A stretch of 64,000 bases of DNA, taken from contig CM074195.1 in the NCBI GenBank assembly GCA_037179385.1, forward strand, positions 6,308,938 through 6,372,937, written 5' to 3'. Positions 47,701 to 59,059 of the stretch are shown piece after piece. The translations under genes and the position numbers were made by a program. The notes under the pieces are model-generated. The model searched no databases and was not told the DNA's origin. It saw only the letters and a list, made by a program, of their open reading frames with translations. Source of the stretch: Holothuria scabra. Lineage: Eukaryota; Echinodermata; Holothuroidea; Aspidochirotida; Holothuriidae. Within the stretch, counting starts at the first letter, position 1; the number at the start of each line of letters is the position of its first letter.

Positions 47701-48316
47701 AAAATATGGGGCCATCTTTGGAAAAATTTGTTGAAAATCATGAACTATGAACCAACTCGATGAGCACGTACAAGTTCAAATGGCAATGAGGAGATGAGTA
47801 GGTAGATACAGTTCTTAGAAGCAGAAAGCTACCTTGCCTTTAGCTTCATACGTTTTAAAGTAAGATATTTGACAGCCCCCTTAAGAATTTCTGCCACTGA
47901 GATTTCTCATATCACATGTCACGAGTTACTTCTGTGAAACTTTTATGAGGGAGATTTACGATTTTTACGTGAAGATTGCTTCTGAAAAGTCACTTCGTTT
48001 CATGCAGAATGTTAAGTGTACTCATACCATAGCATGGTAAGGAAAGTCGCTGTTTTAAGATAAGCTTCGCAATGACTGCAGAATAAAGACCGGAATAAAA
48101 TAAAAAGACTGATCTTCGACTCAGTGAAATGCTGAAACAAATGGTTAGGATATATACGGCAATAGGTCTTCCATGTGATTTTACTCAACCATAACCTATC
48201 AGAGTCATTTATTCAGATGTAAATTAAGATATGCATTGAAAAGAGAATCGTTCATTTATCCATAAAATATTGTTAAACATAAACAAATTTATTTTTTCTT
48301 CGACATTTCTTCCTTA
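44739..48316. other. No gene seen (3.6 kb)
   Basis: AT-rich DNA with TAGGCCTA-rich sequence at 45270-45440. A faint duplication lies at 47040-47095 versus 47185-47230: 'gagactgtatttttcac' and 'gagactttattttcac', each followed by a G-run and 'tcgctccaagg' or 'tttcccttgg'. The open frame 46494-46796 (100 codons) is not recognised. Confidence 0.4.
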
Positions 48317-48330
48317 GATTCACTCACATA

Positions 48331-48382
48331 ATGGGAACGCTGGCATTCTTCATCATTCTTTGTCTTTATAAATGTTTATCTG
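48331..48382 (+). CDS. Ig-receptor gene, exon 1: signal peptide
   Basis: The ATG opens a 17-codon hydrophobic sequence, MGTLAFFIILCLYKCLS, with the shape of a secretory signal peptide. It ends in TCTG followed by a consensus donor GTAAGT at 48383, leaving phase 1. A polypyrimidine tract with TTAG at 48313-48316 precedes it, so an upstream non-coding exon could splice here, making this exon 48317-48382. The phase fits the three downstream Ig exons exactly. Joined to the exon at 54515 it would give a mature N-terminus shortly before the first Cys. What it could be otherwise: a chance ATG. The combination of signal peptide, donor and matching phase makes that less likely, but the link across a 6.1-kb intron is inference. 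Confidence 0.65.
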
Positions 48383-49029
48383 GTAAGTTTACCTGTCACT
48401 TACAGAGATTTAAAAATTCTCCTAATACAGTGGATTGAAAGAAGCTTTTTGAAAAAAAAGTTTCACAAACGTCACTTCCAAGTATCAGTGGCGGCATCAC
48501 CACAAACACTATTAATAATTCAAGTTAAATGGGTCAGTGTTTAACTGCTGTTTTTTTTTTTTTTCAAAACTATATCGTCTATACAGGCAAGAGCAGTCAA
48601 AGGTCAAAAACCATGACAAAGACCATCTTAAAGAAAATAAGTAGAGTGAATTAAATGAATTACATTAGGTAGTTTTACTCTAATTTGGTTTTTGAAGCGT
48701 CCACAAAGTCTTCTTACACAATACAGCACAATTTTTCTTTGAGCCTCGACTCGACGGGCTTTATTGGGTATAAACTGGCAATTCTGTTGAGTTCCTTTAG
48801 TCCGGTTTCTATGTGGATTGATTCAATCTCTTTCTCTGACTTGCTTTTCCGGTATTCTAATTTAAGATGAATAAATGACATCTGCAAATACATAGCATGA
48901 GTAACCCATATGTACCTGAACCAGCAATTCGAAAACTTAACTTTAAATTTACACCCTTCAAAGCTTAATTGACGTTAATATCATCACAATGCTGATTCCT
49001 CGCGTCGTCAATTCAAATAAAGAAAACCA
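48383..49029. other. Start of inferred intron 1; no other feature
   Basis: AT-rich intronic sequence if the exon 1 to exon 2 join is right. Intron 1 as a whole (48383-54514) contains the AGGTCA-family copy 5 and its two insertions. Confidence 0.45.
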
Positions 49030-50020
49030 GAATTCCACTTTTTGGTTTCGATGATTAGCGAAACCAATACATTCATGATGGCGTGTGTGTGTATATATGG
49101 GTGTATGCGTGTGTGTGTGTGCGATTACAAGCAAATGCCCCCAATCGTTGACCATTGACTGGAACCTGAAAACCGAGGACACCATTTTAATATGGCTATA
49201 ATGAGATATAAAGCAACATTGTATAGTGTAGGTTATGCCATTTGTTTACGTATCCACAAATCACTACCTGATTTGTGCATGTGGGGGACATGCATGCACA
49301 ATCAATTTACACCAATTGTCAACGATGGTGTATGTGTATGTGACACTTTGCTCGTTAATACGATATATAGATTCGACATAGTGAGGGGAAGAACCGTATT
49401 GCTTTTGGTGAAGTCAAAGGTCATCTGGGGTTACCAGAGGCAAAAAAAAAAAATGTTAACGACATATTTTAATATAGGAAGCTTGGATAGATTTCATATT
49501 TGGTATGTGGATGCGTTCTAGTCGGAAAATGGTTCTTGTTGTTTTTGGCAGAAGTCAAAGGTCATCTGGAGTCACCGCGGATCAAAGTCTGAACATCTCG
49601 TCAACAAAATATATATCAAGATGGGAAGTTTGGAAAGAGTTGATATTTGGTATGTGGATGCGTTGTGGCCATGAGATGGTCCCTTTTGTTTTTGGCACAG
49701 ATCAAAAGTCATCTGGGGTCGCCGGGGTTCAAAGTCTGAAAATATTGTCAGCGCGATATTTCAAGATGGAAAACTTGGACAGATTTTATATTTGGTATAT
49801 GGATTCTTTATTGTCAGAAGATGGTCCCTATTGTTTTTTAGCGGAGGTGAAAGGTCATCTGGGGTCAAAAAGGGTCGAAGTCTGAAAACTTTGTTTGCGT
49901 GATATCTCAACTTTGTTAGGAAGCTTGGATAGCTTTCATATTTGGCTATACATGGATGCGTTATGGTCAGGAAATGGTTCCTACTGTTGTCGGTGGAGAT
50001 CAAAGGTACTCATCTGGGGT

Positions 50021-51743
50021 GAGCAGCAACCGGTTTATCTTTACACAGGTTTAAGTCGGTATAACCACCTTAGTACTATCGCTGTTTTTGTTTTTAAAAT
50101 ATCGTAAGTTATACATTTATATCTATAGAACTAACAGCGATATTCCACTACTCACTAAAATACCAATTCAACCAAAATATAAGCATTCAACATAAATATC
50201 GATATTTTACAGCAGTGACTCGTGACCGATGAAAGAAAACAGCGATATCAAACCAACAATAAACCAAGAGTTTTGAACTAGAAAAGCAGAAGTGCGAAAT
50301 GTTTAGGTTCACCTCTGTGTGATCTTTCCAGTCACAAAGCTTTTCATTCATGTACTGTGTGTATGTATTGGAAAAGTCTACAGGCAGCTCGCGCTGTATT
50401 CAGTACGATTTACACAATGGAATAGTTCAATGCACTTGTTTACATAAATACAGTGGCAGTAGTCCGTGTGCACAGGTGTATACGTAATGGCAGGATAACA
50501 ATGGTCACGTTCAGGGGGGTATCAATTTAAAGTATGTTTTTTTAAAAACATTTTTGACTGCAAGGACCTGCGCTCCAAAACTTTACAAGTTAATTTCGTT
50601 TACATATCAATCAGTCTCACTGTTAGGTGAAACACAAACGGTACTGTAAAACCTTCATGATGTGTCCACAAACGGCGAAAAGAACGTAACATTTTTGCAA
50701 AATCCTTTCGTAGAAGTTAGATGTGGGAATACAGCGCATGCTACTAAGGTAAAGTTCAAGTTTATGCAGCCGGTTTAATAGAAACTCAATCTTTCGTTAG
50801 CGCGTGCATCTTGCTTTATGTACAACACATCGTAAGTGGGTAGACTGTAGTACAATACCCGAGATATATACGAACATGTACAAACATGCAAACGTGGTCA
50901 AACAGACTGTGCATTCCCAGCACGTTACCTTTTCTGAATCTGCTAACTTTGGAACAGGGAAACTTTGAAATAGCTTTCGATAAAGAACATGTTTGCTTGA
51001 TCGAATTTTGCGAGAATTTTAGCCTGCAATATTTTGCGTTGCCATGTAAAAAGGGTCATTGATACTAGGACAGGGCAATCTCTGTAAAACATTGCCGCGT
51101 AAAATATGGGGAAGTTTTTACATCGGGGGACTTGGAAAATGCAACAGTGCAGAGCAGCTAAAGAGATGGTACGATTTTGGCAACGAACAATGTAGTGTTC
51201 TTAGGAATTGTGGAATAATAAAGTGACGTGACTTCTAGAACTCGTTTACTATTATACCAAAGCATATATTTGATATCCAGAATATCGGTCGGTATTTTTA
51301 AGTATCAGAGAGATTTTGGAAACAGTGTTTATTGCTGTTTGATTTACTGCAATGCAAGCCTGTACGGGAATAGCTGCTTCGTATTATGTTTGCGGGCATT
51401 TAAGGAGAGTTGGGTGGAAATCCTGTGAAAAATATAATTAAAGAGTAGTCCGGCTTAAAGAACATTTTGGTCACTCCCCTTTCCCAAATAATTTATTTAT
51501 TCATCCTTTTCTTTTGTACAAATTTCAATTGATTTTTGCTGATCAACATGAAATTTCAGCCTTTTGCTTTTCTTGGTATGTGTATTATAGGGCAAAGAAA
51601 TAACATTCCCAAACTTCGTTCCTGCACACATAAATCGCGTGTACCTATTTAGCGAAAATACCGATATTACCGTTATTAATGGTATTTTCGAACCGAGCTA
51701 TAGCATATATTGATATTTTATAGGCAATACCACTAAAATACAA
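50021..51743. mobile_element. Unclassified 1.7-kb insertion with 9-bp duplication
   Basis: The AGGTCA-family unit is cut in the middle of CATCTGGGGT/CACC and resumes at 51744 with ATCTGGGGTCACC. ATCTGGGGT is therefore duplicated on both sides (50012-50020 and 51744-51752). The interior has AT-rich subterminal sequence with ATCGATATTTTA and TTGATATTTTAT-like motifs and CACTAAAATACCA/CCACTAAAATACAA near both ends, in the same orientation. No terminal inverted repeat, LTR or protein was recognised. The 9-bp duplication would suit a Mutator-like or Merlin-like element, but I cannot classify it. Confidence 0.6.
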
Positions 51744-51983
51744 ATCTGGGGTCACCATGGGTCAGAGTATGAATATTCAGTTAATGCGATATCTCAAGAT
51801 AGGAAACTTGGATAGATTTCATATTTGGTATGTGGATCCATTATGGTCAGCATATTGTCCCCGTTGTTTTTGGCGGAGGTGAAAGGTCATCTGGGGTCTA
51901 CAGAGGTCAAAGTCAGAAAACATTTTTAAATGTTATCTTTCAAGATAGATTTCTGTATGTTGTATGTTTGTCTGTCTATCTAT

Positions 51984-52370
51984 CAGGCCCGTAGCCAGCC
52001 CATGTGTAGGGGTGGGTCTTTTTTCCAAGATGTGGACCTTTTTCCAAATACGGAGGCGGCTGGAGCGTGCCGTAAGCATGCAGTTGCTAGGGGTCCGGGC
52101 ATGCTCCCCCGGGTAAGTTTGAAATCTGCAGATCTCCTGCAATCTGGAGCATTTTAGAGGACTTTTGAACACAACAGAAGTGCTTTTTCTCCAGGAATTC
52201 CACACAGTACACCTCTTTTGAGAAAAAAATCATATATGTAACCTGATATATGTCAAGATGAAAATATGTCATAGTAGACCCTTCAAACACAGGACTGGAA
52301 AATGGACCTCCCTTAAGTTGGGGTGGGTCGTTCGAACGCTACGACCCCCCCCCCCCCCGGCTACGGGCCT
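51984..52370. mobile_element. 387-bp MITE with CAGGCCCGTAGCC termini
   Basis: The left end CAGGCCCGTAGCCAGCCCATG and the complemented right end CAGGCCCGTAGCCGGGG share 13 perfect terminal bases. A C-run lies inside the right end. Target duplication is unclear: TCTAT versus TCCAT directly outside. It is inserted into the AGGTCA-family copy 5. Open frames over it are not genes. Confidence 0.8.
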
Positions 52371-52546
52371 GTCCATATATGTGTGGCTTCTATGGAGGTC
52401 AAAAGGTCATCTGGAATAACAAAATTATTTTTGTAACATTGCTTGTATAACATTTGAGTGAGAAAATAATGGTGCATGATGGCATTATTTGTAACAGAAC
52501 ATTTACGTATCATCGAAACCTTAATGGATTTTTGCATCTTGGTTAA

Positions 52547-54514
52547 GTCCAGCTTCAAAGTAGTTCTTTTCAAAGTATTATCCACCGCAGTTTTGCAATT
52601 GACTGCGGCTCTTCAAGTCACCTATCAGAATTCTTTTCCCTGGGAACTTTCCCATGCGAAAGGACAATTGACGGCTTCGCCCATGAGTAACGGGACTGTC
52701 TTTTCATAGGAAAGCTTAACGTCTTTTCCAGAAATGTACAGGCCAGCGCTTATCAAGTCCAAGCTTGTCTATATCGTGTCTATAGCTTGTGTGAAGCTTA
52801 CATCCAGGTCTCAGAACCTCATTTCATTATGCCCCTTTGCACATTTATGTGCATTCTTGCTTGCTCTGCTGGGAAGCCCACTTTCCAGATTCCAGAGTAA
52901 AAGGGGACTTTAACTGTGTGTCGTTGCCTATTTCCAGCAGGATTTCCTCATCCATTACCTTAGTGTAAGCTATTTTACGTGAATTAACTACTGTTTAAGC
53001 AGCATTTAAATTTATTTCAAGTGTGCCGGAAATTTTTAACGCAATATAACATATTGCTATTCAAGGCTGCAAGCAAACAGTGTGCGTCACAAATAGTTTG
53101 AAGAATGTGTCAAATAACATTGATATAGATATGTGTTGAATTAAATTTATAAAGGTGTGTGAAAGGGTGTGTAACAATTTTCTGTGATACGATACCGATT
53201 AATCTCCATATTGTACAATTTCAGACGACATGTACCATAGTCATGTCATAAAAATATAACGTATAGAGTAAAAACACCAAATTCCATCCGATGCTATCAG
53301 ACAGTACCTATTGTGAGTGTTTTAATTCTTTTTTAGAAGATATTTTGATTGACAGGTCCTTTCGTTCATCCTTAAAATTTGTTTGACTAAGCCTCCTTAA
53401 CGTGATCTTTAGATACAAGCGTAATACTTAAACAAAGACTGAATAGTTACAATGCTTTAGTACTGATCAAGATTGCCAACAAGTGTAGAGTTGTCAGTAT
53501 CCTTGTCAAATAACGACTTTAAATGCGCTTTTAAGTTACCTAGTTCCTTTGTTTTTAAGATTTCTTTGATTAACTACGAGCATACTTTGTCAGCAGTAAG
53601 AGAAAAGCTAACTTTTGATTATGAAGTTTGAAACATTTTGGCTTCGTTTACTGCTCAAATTAGTGAAACATATAAACATGTTGGATAAGTTGATTAAAGC
53701 TAAGCTTAACTCAGGGAAGAACTATGATCTCATGAAAAAGAAGAAAATATCCCTTTTCCCTTTGACTACTGGCAATGTAATGGCCGCAAATGGCTGGAAT
53801 TATGCCAAGAACTGTGTGAGATCTAACAGGCGCCAGGACAAGGTATAATAACTCCTGAATCCAATTTATGTAGCATAAAATTTGCAAACTAAGCAATCAA
53901 GAGCTTACAGTAGGCGGCAATCTTTATGGCTGCTGAGGAAAGGAAGGACCTTCCAGATCCTCCGTAATGGTTCCATGGCCAAATAGACATGCACCATGTC
54001 CATGTTTATATACCAATTTTATTCGACACGGGCTCTATACTGACTTACCTCATTAACATACTTGAAATCCCGATCCCGCAATTGCTACACACAATCCCTC
54101 TTCCGGTAACCTAGTGAGCTGGGGGTTGTATAATATATGCCTACGGTATTCCCCACCTATCGTAAGAGGCGACTAAACTGGTGGACTTGAACAGTATGGC
54201 ACTATATAACACGTTCGTGTTGGTGTATCGTTAAGTCTTATCTTACTGTCCAACCGGTAACAAGTCATAGAAGCAATATATTTAAAAAGAAAAAAAAGTT
54301 TAAAGACTTTGTTGCTTTCTAATAACTTATTGATTAAAATCCTACACATTGTTATTATAGCAACTACAAACTTTACATTGAAAGGAAATTTAGTTACCAG
54401 CAAAACCCACACAGATAACTAGGAAAAAGTGCATATCCCACTGCTACCGTCGCTTGCTGCTGTCATTCAGTAATGAGTGATATTACGACTCCTGCGTCTC
54501 TGTTGCTTCCAAAG
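52547..54514. other. Inferred intron 1, 3' part; no other feature
   Basis: AT-rich DNA. The open frame 53615-53848 has a possible hydrophobic N-terminus but is Lys-rich with no donor in a matching phase. The segment CACCTATCGTAAGAGGCGAC (54156-54175) is CpG-rich and unlike its surroundings; I could not assign it. Confidence 0.4.
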
Positions 54515-54835
54515 ATGCAAACTTCGACGGATGTGAGTCTCCACAGTATCTGGTATATGGAAGAGAAGGAGTTATTCATTGTCCTCTACAGGGTGCCTTC
54601 TCTTCCGTGTTTTGGTACGATTCTATCAACATCGTCGAAGATGAACCGATCGTAACATTGGAGGACTCAAATAAAGGAGGCAAAGGATACAAATCCGGAG
54701 ACTTTAATATTACCTCAGATGGGTCGCTTGTAATACCTCACGTTGATTTCAGTCATGAGAAAACGTTGATTGCAGCAATGTTCATTTCTTTTAATGAGGC
54801 ACCCAGATTGTTTAATGTCACTGTGGTTGTTACAG
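54515..54835 (+). CDS. Ig-receptor gene, exon 2: V-like Ig domain without F-strand Cys
   Basis: The exon of 321 bases starts after CCAAAG (acceptor AG at 54513-54514) and ends before GTTACT (54836). It is phase 1 at both sides and open throughout. It encodes an Ig-like domain: CESPQYLVYGREGVIHC, then VFWYDS, EPIVTLE, KGGKGYKSGDFNI, DGSLVIPHV and NVTVVVT. Cys are at domain residues 7 and 23 and the core Trp at about 34. Where the F-strand Cys is expected the sequence reads LIAAMF, so the canonical disulphide cannot form; an A-B disulphide between Cys7 and Cys23 is possible. Two N-glycosylation sequons (NIT, NVT) suggest an extracellular domain. About 45% identity, without gaps, to exon 3 (hand count) shows tandem duplication. 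The weak acceptor tract is the least certain boundary. Confidence 0.75.
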
Positions 54836-55297
54836 GTTACTAATTTATTTAGTTACAATACAAAGTTATCACAAAAGTGCTTTAACGTGCGGGAACATTT
54901 TGTTTACAATGTCAAAGAAAATATTCCTGTGAGAGTAAGTGTATACATACGTTCTAATTATATATGAGCCTACGCTATTCTATATGGTTCTATAAAGCAC
55001 CCGCTCAAACGTAATACGTTAACTTAGTTAATTTTCTCTGTCATACTTACATATGTCATCTGTCACCACATTAATTGTATACATGAGTATGATCACCTTT
55101 GTGTAACATTTATGGGAAAAGTACACAAACAAATTTGGATGAGACTGTCATACAGCAGGTGTGTTGGCTTCAGTCTTCGGCTGTGTACAAAATGCCTTAT
55201 CATTGACCAATTGAATCACTTATCCACTTCTTCTATCATAGCTTGATTTTTTCGTTCGTTCATTACTACGTTTGTTTGTTGTTTCTCTCTTAAGTTA
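54836..55297. other. Inferred intron 2, 5' part; nothing else seen
   Basis: AT-rich sequence between Ig exon 2 and a diverged AGGTCA-family fragment. Confidence 0.45.
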
Positions 55298-55565
55298 TTT
55301 GCTGAAGGCAGGCAAAGATCTGTACATGGTAGATATTTTCTGATTTAGTGCAAACAAGTTTGCAATGAAAACCGATATGCCATAAGAATGATGGTCACTG
55401 TCCACTTACATAGATTTTTTTCATGTACGACGTGGTCATTTGAGGTCACTAGAAATAAAACCAAGGCAGTTTTGTACTTGATTCCAAACATGATATCCCA
55501 AAACAGTAATTATGAAAATTTCATATTTGATTCATAGCTGTCATATAGTATGAGGAATTCTGTTT
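55298..55565 (+). repeat. AGGTCA-repeat family, diverged fragment (copy 6)
   Basis: GCTGAAGGCAGGCAAAGATC and GTACATGG resemble the leader of copies 3 and 4 (GGCAGGCAAGGAATC, GCGATGG). GGTCATTTGAGGTCAC follows (about 55436-55450), then 'aacatgatatcccaaaacagtaattatgaaaatttcatatttg', parallel to the family's 'acgatatctcaagaa...catatttgg' segment. It lies in the inferred intron 2 of the Ig gene. Confidence 0.6.
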
Positions 55566-56027
55566 CTTCGTGTCGAGGGTATTTGCTTTCACCAGAGCTA
55601 CAAGACCAAAACAGCTGTAAAGATAATACCTAAAGGTGGGAAGTATGTTTGGTTTGAGTAGACGAATCCGGACAGACAAAGAACTCAACAATTAGGGGTG
55701 TCCATCAGAGTTACGTCGTTTTAAATTAATTTTCCACATATGCAATTCTATGTCGGTCCCTCTTCTTCGGTAAGATTTTGGGAATCTTAGGATATTTGAG
55801 TGAAAACCCATTCATGATAATGGTAAGGAAAGTATTTGAAATGTTGAAGATGATGGACTCCAGTTATGTCAGACTTAATCGAACCATCGTTTGACTATTC
55901 GGATACATCTTCGTGTTGCTTACCTTATTCACGTATACATCACTCTGCTGTTGACGTTTGTAGATAATCCTCAAAGACTTTTCCTTCAAAGAACTTAAGA
56001 TAAATATCGTTTTATTTCGGTTCCTAG
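55566..56027. other. Inferred intron 2, 3' part; nothing else seen
   Basis: AT-rich intron ending in a good polypyrimidine tract (CGTTTTATTTCGGTTCCTAG) directly before exon 3. Confidence 0.5.
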
Positions 56028-56348
56028 GTGTTATGCTTGAGAGATGTGACTCTCCACAGTACCTGGAATATGGAAAAACTGGCACCATTCAATGTCATTT
56101 TGCAAGAGACTTTAGTCATGTATTTTGGTACAATTCAAAGGAAACGGTATCTGATGCACCGATTGTGACATACAGTCAAGCTGGTAAAGGGGGCAATGGT
56201 TTTAAATCGGGGGAATTTGATGTCTTTCCAAATGGGTCGCTGATAATAATTGAGGTTGGACTAGTTCACGAGCATAATTATACGGTAGCAAAATTTGTCT
56301 CCCTGAACGACGATCCTACTTATTTGAATGTTTCTGTTATTGTCTTTG
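56028..56348 (+). CDS. Ig-receptor gene, exon 3: second V-like Ig domain without F-strand Cys
   Basis: The exon of 321 bases runs from a strong acceptor (TTTCGGTTCCTAG, ending 56027) to a consensus donor GTAAGT (56349), phase 1 at both ends. The domain reads RCDSPQYLEYGKTGTIQC, HVFWYNS, APIVTYS, KGGNGFKSGEFDV, NGSLIIIEV and NVSVIVF. As in exon 2, Cys are at residues 7 and 23 and Trp at about 34. The F-strand position reads NYTVAKF, with no Cys. Three sequons (NGS, NYT, NVS) are present. Equal exon length and gap-free alignment with exon 2 indicate an internal tandem duplication. Role inferred: ectodomain of a secreted or membrane Ig protein, possibly adhesion or immune recognition; no ligand can be deduced. 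Confidence 0.85.
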
Positions 56349-58467
56349 GTAAGTACTTTTTTGTCATTCTTAATGAGAGGTTAACTACAATATCGTCCTT
56401 TGCTAACAAAGTTATAGATAAAGCTTGGCATTTTAAGATATACTGAAAGTTTGACCACAAACTCATCTTGTCAATTTCTAATTTCATTTTGAATGATGAA
56501 ACACAATAACGCAAAACAAAGGATGGTGTAAGGATGATGACCTCCTTTAATTATACAAAACAATCGATTATGTAGAACTTTCTCACCGAAAATATGTAAC
56601 ATTCATTTTCAACCGATAATATACAAGGGTTTCCGTAATGTAAAGACTCTCTTTAACCGATAATGCCGATAAATAAACATTTATCCGAGTAAAAGTCGCA
56701 TGGCATGTTTACATGTGTAGGTAGGTAGTAAGGTAAACATGTGGGGGTAAGTAGGAGTGACAGGTATACAACAGGGCATACAGACCGATCAATGGGCAGG
56801 CAGTCCACGTGAGGCATAGGGGTTTATGAGTGTATTTAAATAGGTGTACAAAAACGAATGTTTAATGCAAAGCAAAAAATAAAAGGGGTGGGGCGTCTAA
56901 GCCACTATATACCGAATTTACATACCCGTGACAATGTTGTATCCGAGAGTAGCCTACAGTACATGGGTCATGACTAAAGGTTCTTCCTTGTCGTTCAAGA
57001 GGGACAATGAAGTACTGTAACACCATTAAAATACTGTCTGATCGAACAGGTTGCCCGTAATAAGTACCGGTACGTGGTCCACGACCCACGCTTCTGAATA
57101 TAGACATTTTGGTGTGTCGGATTCAAAGCAAAATATCAGCAAAAGTCATCAAAAAGAGCGAAGTATCGCAAGTGTTGTTTTGCTCCAACAGTCATTAGCG
57201 CACTAGCATAATGTTGATTACCAAACGAATGACAACACGATTTTAAAATTTGAGAAATTCGCCTTTACACTGTAAATAATGAATCAAAAAGAGATACTGT
57301 ACATAAGGATTCCAAAAAAGTTTTGGAAAGTTACTGACTGACCTTTTCTGTAATCTTTGTGTTTCTCTGTATTTTCTATGTTTCTCTATAATTAACAACG
57401 ATTTTGAACCATTCTACAGTGCACGTGAGTACGGATAGGATAAGTATGCAACAATCAAACGGAAAGGATAGCAAATCTGTAAAGAAAGACTTGCCCGCCT
57501 CCCATTCTCCCAACTGGCCACCAACAAATCTGCTTTTCTTCTTACATGGCAACCTACACACAAATGCATACACACATGTACCTAGGACTATGTGAAATTG
57601 TTGTAGATACATTGACTGTAAAAATGTTGCATACTATCGGCAAAAAATTTTACATTATCGGTTGACTTTTTCACTCATTATACCTTCCATGGAGTTTTCG
57701 AACTAATCGGTGAAAATAAACATTGTCGTTTTCTTTTACATTACTGGTTGTAATACCGCCCCCACCCTTGCAGAAATTTTTGTAATGGGAGGCTCCTGAA
57801 AATTTTCTCAGACAATGTTCTCGTAATAGATATTGGCATATGAGGGAATGCTTCGATTGCGAACTGATTCAGTACCCTACCAATGTCACATCAGCGATGG
57901 CGTATGGAAAACGTTCGCATTATCGACCGTGCATCAAATCAGTTTGCAATGAAAGTCCAGAGCACGGGCATGCTGGTTTTATTGATTTTCAACGTGTCTT
58001 TTATAAGTTCGAACCTGAAAGTTGTAACTGAGTCAATGTGAAAAGTTAAAACACATCAAACGGAAATTGCAGTCAAATCCGTGAACAAATAACAGTACTA
58101 ATTCTCCTAACCTTCTTACTTAAACCCCTCCCACAATTGTCTTAAATTCCTCCTTATCCAAAAACAATCTCAGTTTATTGCTTCAGGGTGATAATGAAAA
58201 GCTCAATGTGTATAATCAAAAGACTATCAGTTCAGTTCATTTTGTGTAATATAAGCTTTAGTTCTGTGCATTATTTGAATTAGCTGTCAATCAAAGTGCT
58301 GTGCCAAATTAAGAAATTCCGTAACCCCCTATAAAAGAATTGTAGTTTGGGGTGAGATGATTTGTCCTTTGAATGGCCCATTATTACTACCACTCTCTAT
58401 TCTCTGCTTTAGCAAACATACTACAAAGAAACCCTCGAACACTGTTATAATTCAGTAGTAAGCACAT
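56349..58467. other. Inferred intron 3, 5' part; no further Ig exon found
   Basis: AT-rich sequence with ACCGATAATG-type short repeats at about 56610-56665 and 57655-57760. Open frames 57404-57595 and 57840-58031 lack Ig features and phase-1 splice sites, so I do not call exons. Confidence 0.4.
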
Positions 58468-58505
58468 CAATTGGTTAGAAACTGAGCCTTAAACCTCATC
58501 CAACT
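58468..58505 (+). mobile_element. Tail fragment of the tRNA-derived SINE family
   Basis: CAATTGGTTAGAAACTGAGC and the following CTTAAACC...CAACT match the tail of the SINE at 40333-40570 (CAATAGGTTAGAAACTGGGC, then CATAAAAC...CTAACT). The head was not recognisable upstream, so this is a truncated or strongly diverged copy in intron 3. Confidence 0.6.
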
Positions 58506-58799
58506 GAATTCCTGTGTTCACTACAAACTTTTCAGGACACATGTATCGGCATAAGTTGACAAAACACCCTTTGGGGCATTTTTTTTTTTGTTTTTTGTTT
58601 TTGTTTTTGCTTTATCAAATAAGGCTGCACCGACCAGCCACAATTAATGGACTTCCTTTCATATACCAATGCATGCAATGTTCAGTATATTAAGGAAACA
58701 CTCTTCCAATGTAAGAAAGTGGAGATTCTTGTAAGAACTTGGCAAGTAATACAGCGATTCATCTTTCCTGCGTGGAAAGTAGTAACTTCCTAAGTTTGA

Positions 58800-59000
58800 A
58801 AGTTGACAATCCAACCTCAAATTAAAAAACTTCGTACTGACAAGAACTGGTTATCCCTACGCAGATAATATAGCAAATTCCTACATAGCAAAACTGAAAT
58901 TCCTGTAGCAGTCTAAAACTTTCTATTGGAAAAGGCTCACTTCCTATAGAAATGCGCATTTCCGACAGGAACCCTACAGGAATTGTACTTGAAATTTTTG
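58800..59000. repeat. Cluster of TTCC/GGAA dyads (a)
   Basis: Repeated ATTCCTACA, ATTCCTGTAG, CTTCCTATAG, TTTCCGACAGGAA and CTACAGGAATT motifs lie just upstream of exon 4. The motif resembles those in the clusters at 59980-60310 and 62750-62835. It could be a diverged short repeat family or a chance concentration. Confidence 0.45.
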
Positions 59001-59059
59001 TAAAGGAACCTTCAAAATGACCTTTTGGTACGATCATTTTAATTAATTCTTATCTACAG

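Larger units (their letters stand above)
49030..52546 (+). repeat. AGGTCA-repeat family, copy 5, twice interrupted
   Basis: The leader (GGTTTCGATGATTAGCGAAACC, CATTCATGATGGCGTGTGTG) at 49045-49100 matches the leader of copy 2. Units follow at 49330-50020, 51744-51983 and 52371-52546, with cores such as AAGTCAAAGGTCA (two copies near 49411 and 49552) and, at the end, AGGTCAAAAGGTCA (52396-52409, a DR2 spacing). Between them lie a 1.7-kb insertion (50021-51743) and a MITE (51984-52370). The last module is the same as bases 1-153. The whole lies in the inferred first intron of the Ig gene. Confidence 0.8.

Noticed and set aside
53615..53848. Alternative signal-peptide exon closer to Ig exon 2
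   Set aside because: The N-terminal hydrophobic stretch is interrupted by basic residues and no phase-1 donor follows it. The exon at 48331 fits far better.
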